From the NCBI GenBank assembly GCA_022827195.1, contig JAJDTL010000030.1:62001-126000 (forward strand): a DNA stretch of 64,000 bases, read 5' to 3'. The DNA comes from Caldilineaceae bacterium. Its GTDB lineage: Bacteria; Chloroflexota; Anaerolineae; Caldilineales; Caldilineaceae. The translations under genes and the position numbers were made by a program. How positions within the stretch are numbered: position 1 is the stretch's first letter; every line of letters starts with the position of its first letter. This document shows positions 9,048 through 20,694 of the stretch, piece after piece. Under the pieces are notes generated by a model that ran no database searches, was not told where the DNA came from, and was given only the letters and a program-made list of their open reading frames with translations.

Positions 9048-9904
9048 GCAGAGCTGTCCCATGCCCGCCGCAGCATATCTATACTCTTCGGCACTGCAGT
9101 CTCGGCCGCCTCCGCCCCTTCCATCTCAATCGAACAGTAGCCGCGCCAGCCCGCGGCGCGCAGGATGCTGAATATGCGCGCGTAGTCCAGGTCGAGCGTG
9201 TACCAGGAGCCGCCGCCCGGGTAGGTCTTGGCGTGGGCGAGCTGCACGTAGGGCGCGATGCGCGCCATCGCCGCGTACATATCCTCTTCGAAGAGAAAGT
9301 TGCCCATATCGAGAATCGCCTGCAGCCAGGGCGAGTCAACCGTCTCGATGATGCGGAGCATGTCGCCGGCAAAGGTTGTCAGACCCCAGTGGTTTTCTAA
9401 CAGCAGCAGCACTCCGCGTTTTTCGGCATGCGGTAGACAGCGCTCGATCGCGTCGACAACCCAGCCGAAAGCGTCGTCCATGGTGCAGCCTTCCCAGGGC
9501 TCGACCCACCCTTTGGCCTTGATCAGGTCGTCGAAGCTGCCCTGTTTGCGAAAGCCGCCCGAGTTGACGCGGATCGACGGGATCCCCATCTCGTGCGCGA
9601 GATCGATGCAGGCCAGCGTGTGGTCGATGTGCTGCCGGCGCTCCTCGGCGTCGTCGTGGACGAAGTCCTGGTGGATCGACAGGTTGTAGAGATCGAGGCC
9701 GAGCGTGAAGGCCTGCCGCTTGAGCTTCTGCAGGTAGGCGTTCTCCTCCGACTCCATCTGACGGTGCAAGATTTCGACGCCGTTCAACCCCAGTTCGGCC
9801 GCCGCGTCGAGGACCCCTTCGATCGGCGTCTTTTCGGCAGTGAAGTGCCAGTAGGAGTATGTAGAGGTGCCTAGGCGAAGCGCGTTGCCGTTTTCAACTG
9901 TCAT
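9044..9904 (-). CDS. Sugar phosphate isomerase/epimerase-like TIM barrel protein
   Basis: A 286-residue protein of the xylose-isomerase-like / AP-endonuclease-2 TIM barrel family. Features include the start LRLGTSTYSYWHF, ELGLNGVEILHRQME near 38-52 with a metal-binding Glu, GIPSIRVNSGGF near 110, LLLLENHWG near 168, LQAILDMGNFLF near 190, and the C-terminal IEMEG strand. Enzymes of this fold isomerise or epimerise sugars using divalent metals; the substrate here is unknown. It is the last gene of the long minus-strand run, 51 bases beyond ilvD. Whether it works in amino-acid synthesis or is a hitchhiker is uncertain. Confidence 0.82.
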   Translation of the reverse strand: MTVENGNALRLGTSTYSYWHFTAEKTPIEGVLDAAAELGLNGVEILHRQMESEENAYLQKLKRQAFTLGLDLYNLSIHQDFVHDDAEERRQHIDHTLACIDLAHEMGIPSIRVNSGGFRKQGSFDDLIKAKGWVEPWEGCTMDDAFGWVVDAIERCLPHAEKRGVLLLLENHWGLTTFAGDMLRIIETVDSPWLQAILDMGNFLFEEDMYAAMARIAPYVQLAHAKTYPGGGSWYTLDLDYARIFSILRAAGWRGYCSIEMEGAEAAETAVPKSIDMLRRAWDSSA

Positions 9905-9955
9905 ATTCCTGCTCCTGCGAAAGTTTCCACTTGATTGGGCCTGGCCGGCGCGCGA

Positions 9956-11674
9956 TCAGCCGTCGGTGACGCAGCCCTCGGAAGCGCTCGACACGGTCCT
10001 GATGTATTTCCAGAGGACGCCGCTGCGGGCCTTGTACTCCGGCGCGGTCCAGGCGATCCTGCGCCGGTCGATCTCCTCTTCCGCCACCTCGAGCGTGAGC
10101 GTGTTGTCCTCGGCGTCGATCGAAACTGTATCGCCGTTTTGCGCCAGGGCGAGCAGGCCGCCCTCCTGCGCCTCGGGCGTGATGTGGCCGACGACAAAGC
10201 CGTGGCTGCCGCCCGAGAAGCGCCCGTCGGTGATCAGGGCAACGTCCTGGCCCAGGCCCTTGCCCATGATCGCACCGGTGATGCTCAACATCTCGCGCAT
10301 CCCGGGCCCGCCCTTGGGACCCTCGTAGCGGATGACGACGACGTTGCCCGGCAGCACTTCGTCGCTCTCGATTCCGGCCAGGCAGTCCTCCTCGGAATCG
10401 TAGCAGACGGCCGGTCCGCTGAAACGGATGCCCTCTTTGCCGGTGATCTTGGCCACCGCGCCGGTCTCGGACAGATTGCCGTAAAGAATCTGCAGGTGCC
10501 CGGTCTCCTTGATCGGCTCGTCGACGGGCATGATGATCTTCTGCCCTTCGCTCAGGTCGGGTACGTCGGCCAGGTTTTCCGCCAGCGTCTTTCCGGTGAC
10601 GGTCATGCAGTCGCCGTGCAGGTAGCCCTCCCGCAGCAGCATCTTCTGCACCGCCGGAACGCCGCCCACTTCGTACAAGTCCTCCATCACGTACTTTCCG
10701 CTTGGCTTGAGGTCGGCCAGCAGCGGTGTGCGGTCGGAGATGGCCTGGAAGTCATCGATCGACAGATCCGCATCGGTCGATTTGGCGATGGCCATCAGGT
10801 GGAGCACCGCATTGGTGGAGCCGCCGAGGACGACGGTCACGGTGATCGCGTTCTCAAACGCCTCGCGCGTCAGGATGTCGAGCGGCTTGATGTCCATTTC
10901 GAGCAGGTTGCGGATGGCGGCGCCGGCCTCGGTGCACTCCTGCTGCTTGCCCTCGCTCGTTGCCGGGTACGAAGAGCTGTAGGGCAGGCTCATGCCAAGC
11001 GATTCGATGGCCGAGGCCATCGTGTTGGCGGTGTACATGCCGCCGCATGCGCCCTCGCCGGGGCAAGCGTGGCGCAGCACCTCGCGCATCTCCGCTTCGT
11101 CGATGTCGGCCGCCAGGTAGTGGCCGTAGGCTTCGAAGGCGGAGATGATGTCCAGTTTCCTGTCCGACTCTTTCTTGGGCACGGGGAGGCTGCCGGGGCT
11201 GATCGTGCCGCCGTAGACCATGAGGCTGGGCCGGTTGAGGCGCGCCATCGCCATCAGCACGCCGGGCATGTTCTTGTCACAGCCGGGCAGCGAAATATTG
11301 GCGTCATACCACTGGGCGCGCATAACCGCCTCTATCGAGTCGGCGATGATGTCGCGGCTCAACAGGGAGAACTTCATGCCCGATGTGCCCATCGACATGC
11401 CGTCGCTTACGCCGATTGTGTGAAAGATCAGGCCGACCTGCCCGGCGTCCTGTACGCCCTGCTTGACGCGGCGGGCCAGCGCGTTAAGGTGCATGTTGCA
11501 GGTGTTGCCCTCCCAACCCATCGAGGCGATGCCGACCTGCGGCTTGTTCATGTCCTCGTCGCTCAGGCCCACGCCATAGAGCATCGCCTGCGAGCCGACC
11601 TGCGAGATCGTCTGCGTGAGTACACTGCTGTATCTGTTGAGTTTGTGGTTTGTGGTCGCTGCCATGAGATTCAA
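9956..11674 (-). CDS. ilvD: Dihydroxy-acid dehydratase
   Basis: The 572-residue protein dehydrates 2,3-dihydroxy-3-methylbutanoate and -pentanoate to the 2-keto acids that precede valine and isoleucine. Fe-S cluster cysteines are seen in [10 protein letters not shown] near 130 and [20 protein letters not shown] near 196, and SDGRFSGG-type sequence ([16 protein letters not shown]) lies near 487. Length matches the IlvD/Edd family. It begins 84 bases downstream of cimA on the same strand, so it is probably co-transcribed. It supplies the common penultimate step for all branched-chain amino acids made by this cluster. Confidence 0.96.
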   Translation of the reverse strand: MNLMAATTNHKLNRYSSVLTQTISQVGSQAMLYGVGLSDEDMNKPQVGIASMGWEGNTCNMHLNALARRVKQGVQDAGQVGLIFHTIGVSDGMSMGTSGMKFSLLSRDIIADSIEAVMRAQWYDANISLPGCDKNMPGVLMAMARLNRPSLMVYGGTISPGSLPVPKKESDRKLDIISAFEAYGHYLAADIDEAEMREVLRHACPGEGACGGMYTANTMASAIESLGMSLPYSSSYPATSEGKQQECTEAGAAIRNLLEMDIKPLDILTREAFENAITVTVVLGGSTNAVLHLMAIAKSTDADLSIDDFQAISDRTPLLADLKPSGKYVMEDLYEVGGVPAVQKMLLREGYLHGDCMTVTGKTLAENLADVPDLSEGQKIIMPVDEPIKETGHLQILYGNLSETGAVAKITGKEGIRFSGPAVCYDSEEDCLAGIESDEVLPGNVVVIRYEGPKGGPGMREMLSITGAIMGKGLGQDVALITDGRFSGGSHGFVVGHITPEAQEGGLLALAQNGDTVSIDAEDNTLTLEVAEEEIDRRRIAWTAPEYKARSGVLWKYIRTVSSASEGCVTDG

Positions 11675-11758
11675 TTCCTCGTTAAAGATGAGGTAGGCCC
11701 CAGAGACGACGCCGCCGCTGACCTGGTGTCGAAGCTGCCGACTCGAGCCCGGCCTGGT

Positions 11759-13492
11759 CTATCCGGGTTCGGGATACGTTGCGCTTGGCTGGCTGTCCGC
11801 CTGAAAGTGTCCTTCGAGTGTGACAGGATCGCTGGGCGGCGGTGATGTCTCTCCACCGCCGACTTCGTTGCAGGTGACCAGGAAGTATTCGACCGCATCC
11901 GACATGGCCGTCCAGCTGGCATCGATGATATTGGTGCTGGCCCCGACGGTAGTCCAGCTGCGCACGCCGTCGGTGCTGGTGATCAGCACGCGAATCGACG
12001 CGCCCGTACCCTGGCTGCCGTCGAGAATGCGCACCTTGTAATCAAGCAGGTGGAATCGGTCAAGCTGCGGAAAGCGGTGCTGAATCGCCTTGCGTAGCGC
12101 CAGCATCAGGGCGTTCACCGGGCCGTTGCCCTCGGCAACTTCATGATAGACGTCCGTTCCTACCCCTACCTTGACCGTTGCCTGCGACGAGAGCACGCGG
12201 CCGGCCATGTTCGCTACGCCCACATTGTAGTCGATCAATGTGAAGCAGGGCTGATACTGCGGCTGGGAACGCCGCAACATCAGGTCTACGCTCGCTTCTG
12301 CGCTTTCGAAAGCGAACCCGTTGTTCTCCAACTCCTTGATCTGCTGCAGGACGGCGCGCTCCTTCTCGCGCGACAGTCCCTCCACGCCGAACTCGTCCGC
12401 CTTAATCGTAATGTTGTCCTTGCCGCTCAACTCGCTGACGAGGACGCGCGATTGGTTGCCGATCGCCTCGGGCCCGATATGCTGGTAGCTGTCGACGTTC
12501 TTAAGCACGGCATTGACGTGCGTGCCGCCCTTGTGCGCGAACGCGCTCTGCCCGACAAACGGCTGGTGCGTGTTGGGACGCAGGTTCGCCAACTCGTTGA
12601 CGTAGTGGCTGAGATCGGTTAGCGAGGCCATCTTTTCTGACGAAAACAGGTCGTATCCCATCTTCAGCTGCAGGTTGGCGATGATGCTGACGAGGTTGGC
12701 GTTGCCGCAGCGTTCGCCGTAACCGTTGATCGTGCCCTGAACGTGTGTGCAGCCGCTGCGGACCGCAGCGAGCGAGTTGGCGACGGCCGAGTCGCTGTCG
12801 TTGTGCGCGTGGATGCCGAGGGTGACGCTTCCAACGCCGCTCGGACGGCCTGCTTTCCCATTGCTGCCGCTCTTGGACAGCTGCCCATCTCCTGCAAAAA
12901 GGCTGCCGTGAACCGCTGCCACAATTTCACTGACTTCCCAGGTCAGGCTTCCGCCGTTGGTATCGCACAGGACGATGCAGGATGCCCCGCCCGCTATCGC
13001 CTCGCGCAAGGTTGCCAGCGCGTAGGAAGGGTTATCTTTGAAGCCGTCGAAGAAATGTTCGGCATCGTAGATGACCTCTTTGCCGCGGGCCGTAAGACAG
13101 GCGATCGAAGCACGGATCATGCGCAGGTTTTCTTCCTGCGACGTCTGCAATACATCGCGCACGTGCAGGTCCCAACTCTTGCCGAACAGCGAAATGACCG
13201 GTGTGTTCGCCTGCAACAACAGTTGAATCTGCTGGTCTGCTTCCGGCTCCGTATCGCGGCGGCACGTCGAGCCGAAGGCGGTGAGCCGCGCCCGGCGCAG
13301 ACCCAGTTCACGGGCCGCCCGCTCGAAGAACTCCATGTCCTTGGGATTGGATCCGGGCCAGCCGCCCTCGATGTAGTCCACGCCGAACGCATCGAGGCGG
13401 GCTGCGATGTGCAGTTTGTCGTCGCAACTGAAGGAGACGCCCTCTGCCTGGGCGCCGTCGCGCAAAGTCGTGTCAAATAGCTCAATCGTCAC
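11759..13492 (-). CDS. cimA: (R)-citramalate synthase (isopropylmalate synthase family)
   Basis: A 577-residue DRE-TIM metallolyase that should condense pyruvate and acetyl-CoA to citramalate, giving a threonine-independent route to isoleucine. [12 protein letters not shown] at the start is the catalytic signature, GGWPGSNPKD near 45 is typical of CimA, and GIHAHNDSDSAVANSLAA holds the metal-binding HxH. GTINGYGERCGNANL near 245 follows, and the C-terminal third is the LeuA/CimA regulatory domain. A roughly 20-residue Gly/Ser/Lys-rich insert (about residues 195-220) sits just before the HxH strand. The longest frame starts at a TTG (13507); I prefer the GTG at 13492, with GGAG 9 bases upstream. 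A homocitrate role is unlikely since lysS is elsewhere. Confidence 0.88.
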   Translation of the reverse strand: MTIELFDTTLRDGAQAEGVSFSCDDKLHIAARLDAFGVDYIEGGWPGSNPKDMEFFERAARELGLRRARLTAFGSTCRRDTEPEADQQIQLLLQANTPVISLFGKSWDLHVRDVLQTSQEENLRMIRASIACLTARGKEVIYDAEHFFDGFKDNPSYALATLREAIAGGASCIVLCDTNGGSLTWEVSEIVAAVHGSLFAGDGQLSKSGSNGKAGRPSGVGSVTLGIHAHNDSDSAVANSLAAVRSGCTHVQGTINGYGERCGNANLVSIIANLQLKMGYDLFSSEKMASLTDLSHYVNELANLRPNTHQPFVGQSAFAHKGGTHVNAVLKNVDSYQHIGPEAIGNQSRVLVSELSGKDNITIKADEFGVEGLSREKERAVLQQIKELENNGFAFESAEASVDLMLRRSQPQYQPCFTLIDYNVGVANMAGRVLSSQATVKVGVGTDVYHEVAEGNGPVNALMLALRKAIQHRFPQLDRFHLLDYKVRILDGSQGTGASIRVLITSTDGVRSWTTVGASTNIIDASWTAMSDAVEYFLVTCNEVGGGETSPPPSDPVTLEGHFQADSQPSATYPEPG

Positions 13493-13573
13493 TCTTCGAA
13501 ACTCCAAACAAAGTCAATCGCAAGATAGTTCGCGCCGGTGTCTGCCCTCGCGACAGGACCATGCCTGAAATCA

Positions 13574-16447
13574 TCAGCCTGTCGCCTGCAAACCGGCCGC
13601 GATTCCGTTTATCGAAAGCAGTATCGCGTGGCGAAGCCGCCCATCTTCGGTCCCGGCCGCGGTCGCGTCCTGCGGGCGGTCCTCTTCCTCCTGTTCGGCT
13701 GCCCGCTGCTTCTTGAGCAGCGCGACCTGGATATAGTTGAGCGGATCCACATAAGGATTACGCAGCCTGATGCTGCGCTGGAGCCATGGCTCGTTGTCCA
13801 ACAGGGCATCCTGCCCGGTGATTCCCAGAATTACCCGTTCCGTAAGGCGAAACTCCTCGATGATGTTGCCAAATACCGTTTGGCGCGTCCCGTCCCCGGC
13901 CAGTGAGGCGTATAACGTGGCGATCGTCATGTCGGCGCGGCGCATCGAGAGCTGCGAACGGTCGATGACGGTGCGGAAAAGAGGCCAACTGCGGTACATG
14001 TTCTGCAGCAATGTCATACGCACGGGAGACTCTGGCCGCAGACCTGTGCCGAGCCCGTACCAGCCGGGCAGATTCACGCGGCTCTGCGTCCAGGCAAATA
14101 CCCAGGGTATGGCGCGCAGGTCGGAGATATCGGTCGTCTCTCTGCGCTTGGCCGGCCGCGAGCCGATATTCATCTGCGCCAGCTGTTCGATCGGCGTCGC
14201 CTCATGGAAGTATCTGAGAAAGGCGGGATCTTCCACCAGGGTCCGGTACTTGCGCTCGGCGCGTTCGCTGGCCTCTTCCAGAATCTCCACCCAGCTCTCC
14301 TCGAAGGACCGTGAGGCGTCTGCCGGCAGACCGGGACCCTTGAGCGGCCGGCTCTTCTCGCAGCTTGCCAGCAAAACGGCGTTTACCAGCTGCTCAAGGT
14401 GGCGCTGCGCGACCGCACGGTTGCTGTAACGGGCGCTGATCACCTCCCCCTGCTCGGTGATCTTGATACGGCCCTGTACCGATCCCGGCGGCTGCGCCAG
14501 AATCGCCCGGTTGGCCGGTCCGCCGCCGCGCCCGATCGAGCCGCCGCGGCCGTGAAACAGGGTCAGCTTCACGCCGTGCGCTCTGCAGGTCTCGGTCAGC
14601 CTCTTCTGTGCCTGGTACAGGATCCAGGTCGAGCGCAGGTAGCCGCCGTCCTTGTTCGAGTCGCTGTATCCGATCATGATCTCCTGGCGGTTGCCGCGTT
14701 GCGCCAGGTGCTGACGGTAGATCGGAGATTCGAATAGCGCTTGCATAACTTTGGGCGCTCCGACGAGGTCCTCGATCGTCTCGAACAGGGGGGCAATGTC
14801 GATCAGCCCAAAGAGTCCGGCGTCCTTTGCCAGTAGCAGTACTTCGAGTACGTGGCTGACCGAGGTTGTCATGCTGATGATGTAGGCGCCGATCGCCTGC
14901 GGCGAGATCCGCTCGTGCGCCTGGCGAATGAGCCGGAAGAGGGCGACAGTCTCGTTGGTCTCGTCGCTGTATTGCAGACGAGCGGTCAGCGGGCGCGGGC
15001 TCTCAATCTCGTCGACCAGCAGCTGGGTGCGTTCGTCCTCAGAAAGCGCCATATAGTCAAAGCTGGATTCGGGATTGTAACGATCGAGCAGCTCGGCCAT
15101 AGCCTGCCGGTGGCGCTCGGAGTGCTGCCTAATGTCCATCGACGCCAGGTGGAAGCCGAAGATGCGCGCCTGCTGCACGAGACGGGCGAACCGTCCCTCA
15201 GCCAGCCGGCCGCCCTTGTTCCGGCGCAAACTGCGCTGAATCAACTCCAGGTCGGCGATGAATTCGGCCGCGTTGCGGTAGGCCCAGGAGTCCGGCCTCT
15301 GCGAGGCCCAGCTCTCCCTGTTCTGCGCCATCGTCGCGCCGAGGCGCCTGTAGATCAGGATCATCTTCTGGCGGTACGGTTCGAGTGAGAAGCGTTCCAA
15401 CCGGGCCTTGTCGCTTTCGGGCGCCATCTCCAGGTCGTGCGCGAGGCCGTCGAGAAACTCCTGCGCAAACGCGCCGCGTGTGCGCGCCACGCTGAGATGA
15501 CCGTACATGCCGACGACGGTTCGCCGGTAGAGTTCGAGCGCCTGCTGTTTCTGCTGCCGCAAGGCGTCTTCGGTTACATTCAGCGTGACGAACGGGTTCC
15601 CATCGCGGTCGCCGCCGATCCATGAGCCGTAGCGTAGAAAGGTGGGCAGATGGGCGGCGGTCCTATCAACTGTCTCGCCAGAGGTTTCGCCCGGAAAGGA
15701 CGCCTCCAGCTCTTTCTTGAGTTCGGCATAGATTTCCGGCAATAGATCGAACAGCGTCGTATCGAAGAAATAGAGCCCTTCGCGCACCTCGTCCAACACG
15801 TCCGGCCGCCGTTCCCTGTTCACGTCGCTCTGCCAGAGTGAGACCACGACTTCGCGCACCTGCTCCCAGATGGTCTCTCTTTCGCTGGAAAGGAGCACGC
15901 GAAATTCGAGGTCGTGCAGCAATGTCGACAGGTCCAGAAGCTTCAGAAGAATGGTTCGTCGCTTGGCCTCGGTCGGGTGGGCCGTGAAGACCGGCTGGAT
16001 CAACATCCCCTGCAGCAGCTGGTCAATCTCATCGCGTCCTGTCCCGCCGCCGCGCAACCGTTCGATCGCAGCCGCAATCGTCTCGGGCATGGGCAGGCCT
16101 TCCTCTTCGGCGCGTGCCGTTCGCTGGCGCACCACGCGCACACGCTGCTGCTCCTCGGCCAGGTTGACCAGCTGAAAGTAGGTGGTGAAGGCTTTGAGCA
16201 CGCCCAGCGTCCCGTCCAAGTCGCTTACCAGCTCGGCGCAACACGCTTCGATGCGGGCGCCGGCGCCTGCATCCCCCTGACGTTGGGCGCGGGTCAGGAA
16301 GCGCAACTCCTCCACCAGGTCGAAGGTCGCCTGCCCCTCCTGCTCGACGATGGTCTCGCCCAGCAGGTTGCCAAGTTGGCGGACTGTCCGGCGCAGACTG
16401 TCGTCGGCCTGGGAAGGGGCGATCGTACTCTCACCTGCGGTTGCCAC
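13574..16447 (-). CDS. ppc: Phosphoenolpyruvate carboxylase
   Basis: A 957-residue enzyme that carboxylates PEP to oxaloacetate, replenishing the TCA cycle for amino-acid synthesis. Catalytic signatures are clear: VFTAHPTEAKRRT near residue 152 with the active-site His, and LTLFHGRGGSIGRGGGP near 630 carrying the second His/Arg region. GYSDSNKDGGYLRS precedes it and YSNRAVAQRHLEQL follows. The C-terminal RNPYVDPLNYIQVALL is the family ending, but it is followed by an acidic spacer and ends GIAAGLQATG instead of the usual ...NTG. The start is a GTG (16447). It lies between leuB and cimA, so it is probably expressed with the branched-chain genes. Confidence 0.95.
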   Translation of the reverse strand: MATAGESTIAPSQADDSLRRTVRQLGNLLGETIVEQEGQATFDLVEELRFLTRAQRQGDAGAGARIEACCAELVSDLDGTLGVLKAFTTYFQLVNLAEEQQRVRVVRQRTARAEEEGLPMPETIAAAIERLRGGGTGRDEIDQLLQGMLIQPVFTAHPTEAKRRTILLKLLDLSTLLHDLEFRVLLSSERETIWEQVREVVVSLWQSDVNRERRPDVLDEVREGLYFFDTTLFDLLPEIYAELKKELEASFPGETSGETVDRTAAHLPTFLRYGSWIGGDRDGNPFVTLNVTEDALRQQKQQALELYRRTVVGMYGHLSVARTRGAFAQEFLDGLAHDLEMAPESDKARLERFSLEPYRQKMILIYRRLGATMAQNRESWASQRPDSWAYRNAAEFIADLELIQRSLRRNKGGRLAEGRFARLVQQARIFGFHLASMDIRQHSERHRQAMAELLDRYNPESSFDYMALSEDERTQLLVDEIESPRPLTARLQYSDETNETVALFRLIRQAHERISPQAIGAYIISMTTSVSHVLEVLLLAKDAGLFGLIDIAPLFETIEDLVGAPKVMQALFESPIYRQHLAQRGNRQEIMIGYSDSNKDGGYLRSTWILYQAQKRLTETCRAHGVKLTLFHGRGGSIGRGGGPANRAILAQPPGSVQGRIKITEQGEVISARYSNRAVAQRHLEQLVNAVLLASCEKSRPLKGPGLPADASRSFEESWVEILEEASERAERKYRTLVEDPAFLRYFHEATPIEQLAQMNIGSRPAKRRETTDISDLRAIPWVFAWTQSRVNLPGWYGLGTGLRPESPVRMTLLQNMYRSWPLFRTVIDRSQLSMRRADMTIATLYASLAGDGTRQTVFGNIIEEFRLTERVILGITGQDALLDNEPWLQRSIRLRNPYVDPLNYIQVALLKKQRAAEQEEEDRPQDATAAGTEDGRLRHAILLSINGIAAGLQATG

Positions 16448-16592
16448 GGTATTGCCACCTCACTCGGAGCTACCGTTCACCGGAAAACCGGTGGCCCTGC
16501 TGGGAGCGAGTCCCGCCCGATCCGTGCCGGTTCACGCTGCCGAAATCGCAAGGCATAGTCGCCGGATGTTGGCTCCTCCTCGCTAGGACGCC

Positions 16593-17681
16593 TCATGCCG
16601 CCTTGAGCGCCTGCGCTACGAGATCACCCATCACCTCAGTGCCGGTCGTCTCGCTGCCCGGCTGGGCGATGTCGGGTGTGCGGACGCCCTCGGCAAGCAC
16701 AGAATCGACGGCACTCTCGACGGCGGCCGCCTCTTCTTCGAGGCCTAGGCTGTGACGCAGGAGCATGGCGCAGCTCAGGATCGCGGCCAGCGGATTGGCG
16801 ATCCCCTGACCGGCGATGTCCGGCGCGCTGCCGTGAATCGGCTCGAATAGGCCCAGGGGCAATTCGTGCCGGTTGCTGATGTCGCCCAGGCTGGCGGAAG
16901 GCAGCATGCCCATCGAACCGGCCAGCATCGACGCCTCGTCGGTGAGGATATCCCCAAACAGGTTTCCTGCCACAATCACGTCAAAATCGGCCGGTCGGCG
17001 GATCAGGTGCATCGCCATTGCATCGACGAGGATATGCTCGACTTCCAACTCGGGAAAGTCGGAAAGCGTTTCAGTCGCCACACTGCGCCACAAGCGGGAG
17101 GAGGCGAGCACGTTGGCCTTGTCCACGCTGGCCAAACGCCTGTTGCGCTCCATGGCCGAGTCGGCGGCCAAGCGGACGACGCGCTCGATCTCCGGGCGCG
17201 TGTAGACCATCGTGTCGTAGGCCTCGAAGTTGTCGTCGGCCTCTTTGCGCGAGCCGAAGTATATTCCCCCGGTCAGTTCGCGCACAACGAGCAGGTCCAC
17301 TCCCTCCAACGTCTCCTCCTTGATTGTGCTGGCCGAGAGAAGCTGTGGCTGGAGCTTCACCGGTCGGAGGTTGGCGAATAGGTCGAGGCTCTTGCGCAGG
17401 GCAAGGACGCCGCGCTCCGGTCTGTCAGGCATGCCCGGATCGTCCCACTTGGGCCCGCCGACCGCGCCGAGCAGAACGGCTTCGGCCCTGGCTGCAGCCT
17501 CCACTGTCTCGTCAGGCAGGCTGGTGCCGAGCTCGTCGATGGAACGGCCGCCGATCATCTGGTGATCAAACTCGATCGTGTGTCCGAACCTGTCGGCCAC
17601 CGCGGTCAGGATCTTCCTGGCCTCCGCTGTTACTTCAGGGCCGATGCCGTCGCCTTCCAGAATGACAATCGTTGCTTCCAT
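16593..17681 (-). CDS. leuB: 3-isopropylmalate dehydrogenase
   Basis: A 362-residue NAD-dependent beta-decarboxylating dehydrogenase oxidising 3-isopropylmalate to 2-ketoisocaproate. It begins [25 protein letters not shown] near 140 and the downstream [35 protein letters not shown] (quoted here only as its family block, residues about 215-250) mark substrate and metal sites. [20 protein letters not shown] near 270 is the cofactor-binding loop. The open frame runs back to 17795, but the ATG at 17681 has an AAGGAAGG ribosome site and starts at the family position. No separate homoisocitrate dehydrogenase is in the window; whether this enzyme also serves lysine or isoleucine synthesis is open. 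Confidence 0.95.
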   Translation of the reverse strand: MEATIVILEGDGIGPEVTAEARKILTAVADRFGHTIEFDHQMIGGRSIDELGTSLPDETVEAAARAEAVLLGAVGGPKWDDPGMPDRPERGVLALRKSLDLFANLRPVKLQPQLLSASTIKEETLEGVDLLVVRELTGGIYFGSRKEADDNFEAYDTMVYTRPEIERVVRLAADSAMERNRRLASVDKANVLASSRLWRSVATETLSDFPELEVEHILVDAMAMHLIRRPADFDVIVAGNLFGDILTDEASMLAGSMGMLPSASLGDISNRHELPLGLFEPIHGSAPDIAGQGIANPLAAILSCAMLLRHSLGLEEEAAAVESAVDSVLAEGVRTPDIAQPGSETTGTEVMGDLVAQALKAA

Positions 17682-17742
17682 GCGTGCCTTCCTTGGGAAA
17701 ACGCCCACGGCCCGCAGGTCTGGCTGGAGGAGCTCGAGGGCA

Positions 17743-18603
17743 TTAGTTGGATGTCCAGTCTTCGTCTTCGACGCTCGGCCGGGGACGTCTCCCACCGAAT
17801 ACGGCCAGCTCGAATACCTTGAAATAACAATCTACGTCTTCGAAGCCGATTCGCCGCAGCCAGTCGCACTGCAGCTCAACCGGCGCCAGGATATTGGCCT
17901 TCTTGTCCTCCCGTTTTCGGTAATCATATGCCACCTGGTCGCGGGTCTGCGCCTCGCCCTCTGTCAGCTGACTTGCCCACAGACTGTCGATGAAATAGTC
18001 ATCGTAGAGCGCTTCGATGTAGGGCGTTGCCGAGGAGACGTGTTCGATATTGACGAATACGCCGCCCGGCTCCAGCAGGTCGAATATGTCCAGGTAGAGC
18101 TGGCTCTTGACAGGATCGGGCTGGTGGTGGATTGAGAAGCCGGATACGACTACATCGAATGGGGCGTGGGCGGAAATGATGTCGAACCAGGCGGGGTCAG
18201 AATAGTCAACTGATGAAATGTGGAGCGACTTGCTGTAGGCCTGCAGATTGCGAATCGCAGCCTGAATCATCGGCATCGAGAAATCGACCAGCGTCCCCTT
18301 GGCCTGGGGATATTTTTCCAAAATTGTGGCGGCCAGAATGCCGTCGCCGCAGCCCAGGTCAAGAAAATTGCGAACGGGTTGTTCACCCAATTGGGAAGCG
18401 TTTTTGGCCCCTGAAACGACCCGCATCATCACATCCAGCTGGATCTGTGCCAGGGGCAGCCCCTTGCGGGCCTGGAGCAGGTACTGTTTGACCAGCCCGG
18501 GGTCCTTCCACACCGAACTCGCGGACTCCGCCGGCCCCGCGCCTTCCGCCACTTCGCTCAATCCCTTCCGAATTCCCGGTCCTCCGTCAACTGTAGCAAG
18601 CAT
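17743..18603 (-). CDS. Class I SAM-dependent methyltransferase embedded in the leu genes
   Basis: A 286-residue Rossmann methyltransferase. [17 protein letters not shown] is motif I (SAM binding), [14 protein letters not shown] is motif II with the acidic ribose ligand, and [16 protein letters not shown] is the post-II strand; [13 protein letters not shown] is motif [22 protein letters not shown] resembles CmoA-like and related small-molecule methyltransferases. The start at 18603 (ATG) has AAGAGG just upstream; the longer frame overlaps leuD. It lies between leuD (38 bases) and leuB (61 bases) on the same strand. No methylation step is known in leucine synthesis, so its substrate is unknown. 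Confidence 0.8.
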   Translation of the reverse strand: MLATVDGGPGIRKGLSEVAEGAGPAESASSVWKDPGLVKQYLLQARKGLPLAQIQLDVMMRVVSGAKNASQLGEQPVRNFLDLGCGDGILAATILEKYPQAKGTLVDFSMPMIQAAIRNLQAYSKSLHISSVDYSDPAWFDIISAHAPFDVVVSGFSIHHQPDPVKSQLYLDIFDLLEPGGVFVNIEHVSSATPYIEALYDDYFIDSLWASQLTEGEAQTRDQVAYDYRKREDKKANILAPVELQCDWLRRIGFEDVDCYFKVFELAVFGGRRPRPSVEDEDWTSN

Positions 18604-18641
18604 CTGCCTCTTTGCAATCGGCAACCAGGACCGAACAGGTG

Positions 18642-19243
18642 TCAAAGTGAGGCCGCAGCTTCGAAGGCGCTGATCTGATCCTCTTTGTCCAGGAGATAGC
18701 CGAGATCGTCGAGACCGCGTAGCAGGCACTGCTTGCGAAAAGGGTCGATATCGAAGGTCCAGCTGTTCTGTGCACCGCCAATCTGCGGCAGCTTGACGGT
18801 CTGACCGGCCAGGTCGATGGCGATCTCCGTCTGCGGAAGCTCTTCGATCAGATCGAGCAGTTGCGCAACGCTCTCTTCGGCCAGCTGAATTGGCAGTAGG
18901 CCGTTCTTGAGGCTGTTATTGTAGAAGATGTCGGCGAATGCGGACGAGATCACCGCGCGAAAGCCGTACTGGGACAGCGCCCATACGGCGTGTTCGCGGC
19001 TGGAGCCGATACCGAAATTCCGGCCCGCCACAAGCACTTCGGCGCCCCCGAATTGAGGCTGGTTGAGTACGAAATCAGGGTTGGGGCTTCCGTCGCGACT
19101 GTATCGCCACCACGAGAAGAGGCCGTCGCCCATTCCGGCCTGCGTAACCGCCGTAAGGTAGCGCGCCGGAATGATCTGGTCTGTATCAACGTTTTCAACC
19201 CGCAGAGGCATGCCGGTCGAATTCAGCTTTGTGAAAGCCTGCA

Positions 19244-19244
<1 letters not shown>
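18642..19244 (-). CDS. leuD: 3-isopropylmalate dehydratase small subunit
   Basis: A 200-residue swivel-domain subunit. With LeuC it isomerises 2- and 3-isopropylmalate (and, in citramalate-using organisms, citramalate to 3-methylmalate). VENVDTDQIIPARYL near residue 17, GRNFGIGSSREHAVWAL near 75 and FADIFYNNSLKNGLLPI near 105 are the LeuD signatures. Its ATG overlaps the leuC TGA by one base (TGATG), showing translational coupling. A second, shorter paralogue (lysU) is found in the lysine cluster. Confidence 0.96.
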
Positions 19245-20647
<1,403 letters not shown>

Positions 20648-20694
20648 GCACTGTTTCCTTGTATTTTGCCCAGGTACTCCGGCGGCCCGGCGGC

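Noticed and set aside
9935-11845. 636-codon plus-strand open frame
   Set aside because: Antisense shadow of ilvD; no motif and no plausible ribosome site.
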